Source of the DNA: Macrococcoides animalis
Lineage (GTDB): Bacteria; Bacillota; Bacilli; Staphylococcales; Staphylococcaceae
Direction: 5' to 3'
Assembly: GCF_047425875.1 (NCBI RefSeq)
Contig: NZ_CP179727.1
Span: 620,001-684,000 of the forward strand
DNA length: 64,000 bases
Shown here: piece by piece, positions 59,594 through 64,000 of the stretch
How positions within the stretch are numbered: the stretch's first letter is position 1
How the letters are laid out: each line of letters opens with the position of its first letter
Program-made: the position numbers and the translations under genes
Notes under the pieces: model-generated
The model's input: only the letters and a program-made list of their open reading frames with translations
What the model was told of the DNA's origin: nothing
Databases searched by the model: none

Positions 59594-61084
59594 TTATTTC
59601 TCTTTTAAACCTAACGCTTTAGATGTATTCACATTGATTTCTTCAAATAAAGCTTTGTTTTCAGCTAGTTTCACACCATAAGATGGAATCATCTTCTTAA
59701 TTTGGGATTCCCATTCTGGCATTCTATCTGCGAAACACTTATTTAATACTTGTAGCATGACGTGTACTGCAGTTGATGCACCAGGAGAGGCTCCAAGTAA
59801 CGCTGCAACACTACCGTCTTCAGCTGTAATGACTTCAGTACCAAATTGTAATGTACCTTTACCACCTGTCTCACTTTCTTTAATCACTTGAACACGCTGT
59901 CCTGCAACTACGATTTCCCAATCTTTAGAATCAGCATTTGGAACGAACTCACGTAATTCTTCCATACGTTGTTCGTGTGACAACATCACTTGTGAGATTA
60001 AGTATTGTGTTAATTTCATTTCTTTACCGCCAGCAGCTAACATGTTTGTTACGTTACCCGGCTTAACTGTCGCAAGTAAGTCTGTATATTTACCTGTCTT
60101 TAAGAACTTCGGACTGAACCCAGCAAATGGTCCAAATAACAGACCACGTTCACCGTTAATATATCGTGTATCTAAATGTGGTACTGACATTGGAGGAGCA
60201 CCCACTTTAGCTTTTCCGTATACTTTTGCTAAATGTTTTTCAACGATTTCTTTATTCTTACACACTAAGAATAAACCACTAACTGGGAAGCCTCCTACAC
60301 CTTTAGATTCAGGGATATTTGTTTTTTGTAATAAAGGTAATGAATATCCACCTGCTCCGATAAAAACAAACTTCGCATTATGAATTTCATTCTTCTTGTT
60401 ATTTTGGTCATAAACTTTAACATTCCAGCTACCGTCTTCTGCACGTTTAATATCTTTCACAGTATGTTCAAAGTGAGTCACAGCACTATCAAAAGATTTC
60501 ATCACATCAAATAATTCACGCGTTAGTTCACCAAAGTTAACATCTGTTCCAGCTTCCATACGGGTAATTGCAATTTTTTCATTTGGATTACGACCTTCCA
60601 TCATTAAAGGTACCCATTCACGCATCTTATCGTGATCTTCAGTCAATTCCATCCCTTGGAACAATGGATTATCTTTAAAAGCCTCTAAACGATTTTTTAA
60701 GAAACGAATATTATCTTCACCTTCAACGAAGCTTAAATGTGGTACTGGCATAATAAAATCTTGAGGATTCTTTAACTTTCCAGTGTTCACCAAGTAACTC
60801 CATAATTGTTTAGATAATTGAAATTGCTCATTAACATTAATCGCTTTAGATATGTCCATCTTTTTATCTGTATCTTCATTTGTATAATTTAATTCACATA
60901 ATGCAGAGTGCCCAGTACCTGCATTATTCCAAACATTCGAACTCTCAAGACCTGGTTCTGACAACTTTTCAAAGACTTTAATATTAATAGAAGGATCAAG
61001 TTCTTTAAGTAACACCCCTAAAGTCGCACTCATAATCCCGCCACCGATTAAAATAACGTCTGTCTGCTTAAATACTTTTTTCAT
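59594..61084 (-). CDS. mqo: Malate:quinone oxidoreductase
   Basis: A 496-residue membrane-associated FAD enzyme that oxidises malate to oxaloacetate and passes electrons to menaquinone in the TCA cycle. The FAD-binding GGGIMSATLG lies near residues 14-23. SNVWNNAGTGHSALCELNYT (near 50-69) and GLLFGPFAGFSPKFLK (near 318-333) are typical Mqo blocks, and GASPGAST lies near 440. I start at the ATG at 61084, after GGGGG, giving the standard length; a frame 35 codons longer lacks a ribosome site. A candidate promoter (TATACT at 61151-61156 on the minus strand) fits this start. Confidence 0.96.
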   Translation of the reverse strand: MKKVFKQTDVILIGGGIMSATLGVLLKELDPSINIKVFEKLSEPGLESSNVWNNAGTGHSALCELNYTNEDTDKKMDISKAINVNEQFQLSKQLWSYLVNTGKLKNPQDFIMPVPHLSFVEGEDNIRFLKNRLEAFKDNPLFQGMELTEDHDKMREWVPLMMEGRNPNEKIAITRMEAGTDVNFGELTRELFDVMKSFDSAVTHFEHTVKDIKRAEDGSWNVKVYDQNNKKNEIHNAKFVFIGAGGYSLPLLQKTNIPESKGVGGFPVSGLFLVCKNKEIVEKHLAKVYGKAKVGAPPMSVPHLDTRYINGERGLLFGPFAGFSPKFLKTGKYTDLLATVKPGNVTNMLAAGGKEMKLTQYLISQVMLSHEQRMEELREFVPNADSKDWEIVVAGQRVQVIKESETGGKGTLQFGTEVITAEDGSVAALLGASPGASTAVHVMLQVLNKCFADRMPEWESQIKKMIPSYGVKLAENKALFEEINVNTSKALGLKEK

Positions 61085-61429
61085 TTTATTTCCCCCAACA
61101 AATCCATAATATATTTCCATTATAGACCTTTTTTTATCTTTTGTAATACTAGTATAATGAAAATCTAAAAATAATGTAACCGTATTCAAGTTTTTTTATA
61201 TAAATATAAAAATATTCTCAATACGAAGAGATTCTATGGGTGCATTGTGCTGATTATTCTAGGCTTACCACGTGGATTTAGTACTGTAAATTCATCCTTC
61301 CTGACTTATTAATCCTTTTCATATTTATGAATATAATTTATTTCGTTTGTACCATATATAAAATTAGTTTAATATACAAATAAAATGAAATATTACCCCG
61401 AAAATACAATACTTAAAGAGGTGCTTAAA
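61085..61429. other. Gene-free stretch between mqo and the QueD-like gene
   Basis: The stretch of about 345 bp is AT-rich. It contains a candidate mqo promoter on the minus strand (TTACAT / TATACT, 17-bp spacer, near 61151-61179). I see no hairpin or frame worth reporting. Confidence 0.4.
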
Positions 61430-61855
61430 ATGAGTTTATTAAGTGATATTAAACAGCCCAAACAATCAGCTTATTATCAAAAAATGATATTACTCAATTT
61501 AAAATTCGAATTCAAAACAAACAATCGTATCTTTTTTCCTAACGGCAAACATCAAAACCTGAATGACCATACTTACAAATTTGAAATCACACTTCAAAGT
61601 CCAGTCGATACAAATGGACTTGCGATTGACTTCTATAAAATAGAAGCTGACTATCGACACCACATTGCGCCAATTCTCAATGCACCAATATTAAATAACT
61701 CATTACCCGAAATGAATACAACAGTTGAAAATATTGCTTATTACATTTGGCAACAGTTTGACGCAATCATTGAAACACCTGCTTCAATTCATAGCCTAAC
61801 GTTATATGAAACGAAACAGCACAGTGTGACGCTAACTGAGGAAATGATCAAATAA
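61430..61855 (+). CDS. QueD/PTPS-like protein with altered metal site
   Basis: A 141-residue protein of the 6-pyruvoyl-tetrahydropterin synthase fold. The family order is visible: NDHTYKFEITLQSP, then GLAIDFYKIEADYRHHIAPIL, the TTVENIAYYIW helix (normally PTxEN), and LYETKQHSVTL at the end. However the zinc His expected at the N-terminus and the catalytic Cys-x3-HGH segment are missing (FPNGKHQNLNDHTY), so the classic reaction is doubtful. It may have another substrate. I start at the ATG at 61430, after GAGGTG. Confidence 0.78.
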   Translation: MSLLSDIKQPKQSAYYQKMILLNLKFEFKTNNRIFFPNGKHQNLNDHTYKFEITLQSPVDTNGLAIDFYKIEADYRHHIAPILNAPILNNSLPEMNTTVENIAYYIWQQFDAIIETPASIHSLTLYETKQHSVTLTEEMIK

Positions 61856-61882
61856 AAAAGCCTGATTAGGCTTTTTTTATTT
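61852..61882. terminator. Short bidirectional terminator
   Basis: AAAAAAGCCT-GATT-AGGCTTTTTT sits right at the QueD-like stop and also ends the DUF805 remnant on the minus strand. Confidence 0.75.
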
Positions 61883-62154
61883 GATCAGAATTCTTGTATT
61901 TATCTGTAGGAAAAGTACAGTAACAAAGTGAGAAAATAAAATTCGATAAAGGCAGCGATACACAAATTAACCAAGTATATAAAAAGTTATTACCTGAATT
62001 CCCTACTTTTAGATAGTAAAATCCATAAAGTAAAACACTTATACCTAATAATATATAAAATATATAAAAATACTTATATATCTTAGAAGCTTTACCTACA
62101 TCATTGATCCTTCTAGTTATTGCAGAGGAAATCGGAATAAATATTACTGTACCT
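61866..62154 (-). pseudogene. Truncated second copy of the DUF805-like membrane protein gene
   Basis: On the minus strand a frame without any usable start encodes SSAITRRINDVGKASKIYKYF, followed by two further membrane segments, and stops at TAA 61866-61868. The motif SSAxxRRINDVGK is shared with the intact gene directly upstream (residues 71-83), so this is the C-terminal half of a tandem copy whose N-terminal half is missing. Its frame differs from that of the intact gene and opens only after a TAG. Not expected to be functional unless read through. Confidence 0.7.
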
Positions 62155-62622
62155 TTATTTAAGGTTAGCTATATCTTTCTTATGAAAATAATTTGAAGGA
62201 AGTAGTGCGTAAATAAAAAATATAATAATTACAACTGAAAAGAAAATTGTAGCTATTAACCCCGTATCCATTGATAAAAGTTCAAATTTCATTAAATATT
62301 TAGCGAAAAATATCAAACAAATAATTCCGACTACTAATCTATACAGTCGTGCAGCATTTTTATAATAAAGATTGTCTTTACCAACATCATTAATTCGGCG
62401 CATTGCCGATGACATAATAGGATAACCAATAATAAACAATAATAAAATGAGTATTGGTAGAAATATAATATTAAAATTTACTCTCTCTATCCATCTTAAA
62501 GAGTAAATCAGTAAGAACAAAAGAGCTAAATTAATAAAAAATGGCATCCAAAACTGCAGTCTATTGTCTTTTTCTTCATTATCAAAAGTGAGTAACCAAA
62601 ATCTTTTATATGTCTCCAACAT
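62155..62622 (-). CDS. DUF805-like membrane protein
   Basis: A 155-residue membrane protein with four helices (about 28-42, 52-70, 95-112, 122-142). The family-type motif SSAMRRINDVGKDN sits after the second helix, as RRLHDxGK does in DUF805. Function unknown; DUF805 proteins are linked to envelope stress and phage-related inhibition in some bacteria, which need not apply here. The start follows AGGTG. Directly followed by a damaged copy of itself. Confidence 0.78.
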   Translation of the reverse strand: MLETYKRFWLLTFDNEEKDNRLQFWMPFFINLALLFLLIYSLRWIERVNFNIIFLPILILLLFIIGYPIMSSAMRRINDVGKDNLYYKNAARLYRLVVGIICLIFFAKYLMKFELLSMDTGLIATIFFSVVIIIFFIYALLPSNYFHKKDIANLK

Positions 62623-62701
62623 CTACTTCACCTCAGTTATTTATATTAACAATATTATACAACATCAATAAATAAAGGTAAATGTCATTGTCAGAAAAGA
62701 C

Positions 62702-62728
62702 AGAAAAAAGGCGTGCATACGCACGCCC
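62702..62728 (-). terminator. Rho-independent terminator
   Basis: The stem GGCGTGC / GCACGCC with a 4-base loop is followed by TTTTTT on the minus strand. It ends the ABC ATPase gene. Confidence 0.9.
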
Positions 62729-62738
62729 CATAGAAAAC

Positions 62739-63779
62739 TTACAAAATGACATTGCCATTCTCATGATCAAAAATTGTAATTTTAGCTTCGTCTATTCTAA
62801 CATTAATTTTTTGACCAACTTCGAGTGGCAATTGTTGATTAAATTTCGCTACACATTTCTCACCATTGGCTAAGAAATTCACAATTGTTGTATCTCCTAA
62901 CATCTCACTTGCTTCGACAACAATTTCATTTCCACTTGGATCTAATGTTATATGTTCAGGTCTAAACCCGACATCTACTTTCGTCGCTTTCGTACTATGG
63001 TTAAATGGATAACTAAAGTTTTCAAAGATTATTCTGCCTTCATGAATATCACCTGGCACAATATTCATCGCTGGGCTTCCCATGAAGTTTGCAACGAATT
63101 TATTTTTAGGGTGATTATATATCTCAAGTGGCGTACCGATTTGTTGTACATTCCCATCGTTTAATACCATAATACGGTCACTCATCGTCATCGCTTCTAC
63201 TTGGTCATGTGTTACATATATCATCGTCATTCCCAAACGTTGCTGTAACTGTCTAATTTCGACACGCATTTGTCCACGTAACTTCGCATCTAAGTTTGAT
63301 AATGGTTCATCCATTAAACATAACTTTGATTCACTCACAATCGCACGTGCAAGTGCGACCCTTTGACGTTGTCCACCAGATAAGTCTGCTGGTTTCTTCT
63401 TTAAGTACTCTTCTAATCCAACGATTCTTGCCGCTTCTAATAATCGACCTTCGCGTTCAGCTTTTGGTACTTTGCGCATTTCTAATGTGAAAAGTATATT
63501 TTTTTCTACCGTCATATGTGGATATAAGGCATAGTTTTGAAATACCATTGATAATTGACGATCTTTGGGTTCTAAATGATTCGCAAGTTCACCATCAATA
63601 AATAATTTACCTTCTGTAATCTCTTCTAATCCAGCAATCATTTTTAATAATGTACTTTTCCCGCAACCAGAAGGTCCAACAAGAACAAAAAATTCTCCTT
63701 GTTTTACTTCAAAATTAATATCGCGTAATACCCATTTATCATTGTTATAACGCTTATTAATATTTTCTACTTTAAGCAT
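62739..63779 (-). CDS. ABC ATPase of the MsmX/UgpC family
   Basis: A 346-residue ATPase that drives carbohydrate importers. Walker A is GPSGCGKSTLL (near 35-45), the signature LSGGQRQRVALARAI (near 131-145) and Walker B CLMDEPLSNLDA (near 153-164). The C-terminal TOBE domain (about 240-346) is typical of the MalK/MsmX branch. No permease genes adjoin, which suggests a shared ATPase serving distant importers. Its start overlaps the upstream HAD gene by eight bases. Confidence 0.92.
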   Translation of the reverse strand: MLKVENINKRYNNDKWVLRDINFEVKQGEFFVLVGPSGCGKSTLLKMIAGLEEITEGKLFIDGELANHLEPKDRQLSMVFQNYALYPHMTVEKNILFTLEMRKVPKAEREGRLLEAARIVGLEEYLKKKPADLSGGQRQRVALARAIVSESKLCLMDEPLSNLDAKLRGQMRVEIRQLQQRLGMTMIYVTHDQVEAMTMSDRIMVLNDGNVQQIGTPLEIYNHPKNKFVANFMGSPAMNIVPGDIHEGRIIFENFSYPFNHSTKATKVDVGFRPEHITLDPSGNEIVVEASEMLGDTTIVNFLANGEKCVAKFNQQLPLEVGQKINVRIDEAKITIFDHENGNVIL

Positions 63780-64000
63780 TTATATCGTCCTCCCATATAA
63801 GACGACCATTTTGAATAATTTTAGATATATCCTCTAAAATGATGTCTGCATTATATAAATCTGATACTTTACTTGTTCCACTTAATACACCAATACTTAG
63901 ACCTAAATCTGCGTTCTTGGCAAGTTGCATATCGATTGGTGTGTCTCCAACCATAATGAGTTCTTTTGTAGATAAGTTATATTTTTCAATAATATTATTT
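63772..64000 (-). CDS. HAD superfamily phosphatase, partial (5' end outside window)
   Basis: The C-terminal 75 or so residues of a HAD hydrolase. The visible text is MVGDTPIDMQLAKNADLGLSI, the HAD motif IV with GDTPxDM, preceded by a frame that stays open to the right edge. SIGVLSGTS matches phosphoglycolate-phosphatase-like family members. It ends within the start of the ABC ATPase gene, so the two are co-transcribed. The catalytic DxD lies beyond the window. Confidence 0.85.
   Translation of the reverse strand, partial: NNIIEKYNLSTKELIMVGDTPIDMQLAKNADLGLSIGVLSGTSKVSDLYNADIILEDISKIIQNGRLIWEDDINA

Overview
The window looks like a chromosomal segment of a low-GC Gram-positive coccus of the family Staphylococcaceae. 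Macrococcus or a close relative of Staphylococcus is my best guess; I cannot place it to species. This rests on AT-rich DNA, strong AGGAGG-type ribosome binding sites, staphylococcal-type genes (pflBA, gntRKP, aldA, adh, mqo, pit with its DUF47 partner, an Atl-type glucosaminidase, NlpC/P60 wall hydrolases) and Staphylococcaceae-style regulatory sites (Rex, CcpA cre, SigB, WalR, GntR). I see no tRNA, rRNA, CRISPR array, phage or insertion sequence.

Layout. 0-9 kb: surface lipoproteins, a cupin protein, CorA, a GNAT, the Rex-controlled pflBA pair and a CPA1 Na+/H+ antiporter. 9-17 kb: a DinB-like protein; an RsgA GTPase behind what looks like a leader-peptide attenuator; a PadR regulator with two tandem membrane proteins; a DUF456/MFS pair; a small alarmone synthetase paired with a PP2C-like protein; a TatD/LysR pair. 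18-31 kb: a SigB-type stress dehydrogenase, an EmrAB-like efflux pair facing a frameshifted TetR gene, an Atl-like glucosaminidase, a phospholipase D family protein, a YtrA-type GntR/ABC transporter operon, an SDR with an atypical active site, and the wreck of an OafA-type acyltransferase. 31-48 kb: YebC, a Bax-inhibitor-like protein, the gluconate operon, a phosphate transporter, esterases, YkvI and DHA2 membrane proteins, DUF418, YjdM, Ogt and GNAT genes. 48-54 kb: an XRE repressor with twin operators, two paralogous NlpC/P60 hydrolases each with a WalR-like site upstream, aldA, and an array of 82-bp palindromic repeats beside a NERD-domain gene. 54-64 kb: adh with a Rex-like site, a LysR/MFS divergent pair, a BASS transporter, mqo, a QueD-like protein lacking expected metal ligands, a DUF805 gene with a broken tandem copy, and a sugar-type ABC ATPase behind a partial HAD phosphatase.

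How the genes fit together. Redox and carbon control link pflBA, adh, aldA, the gnt operon and mqo: Rex sites mark the fermentative genes and cre-like sites mark aldA, gnt and possibly pit. Cell-wall turnover links the glucosaminidase and the two P60 proteins. Several drug-type exporters sit beside their likely regulators. The most unusual signals are non-coding: the leader/attenuator before rsgA, the 82-bp repeat array, and the paired 18-bp operators of the XRE gene. All calls come from reading the sequence; no database search was run.
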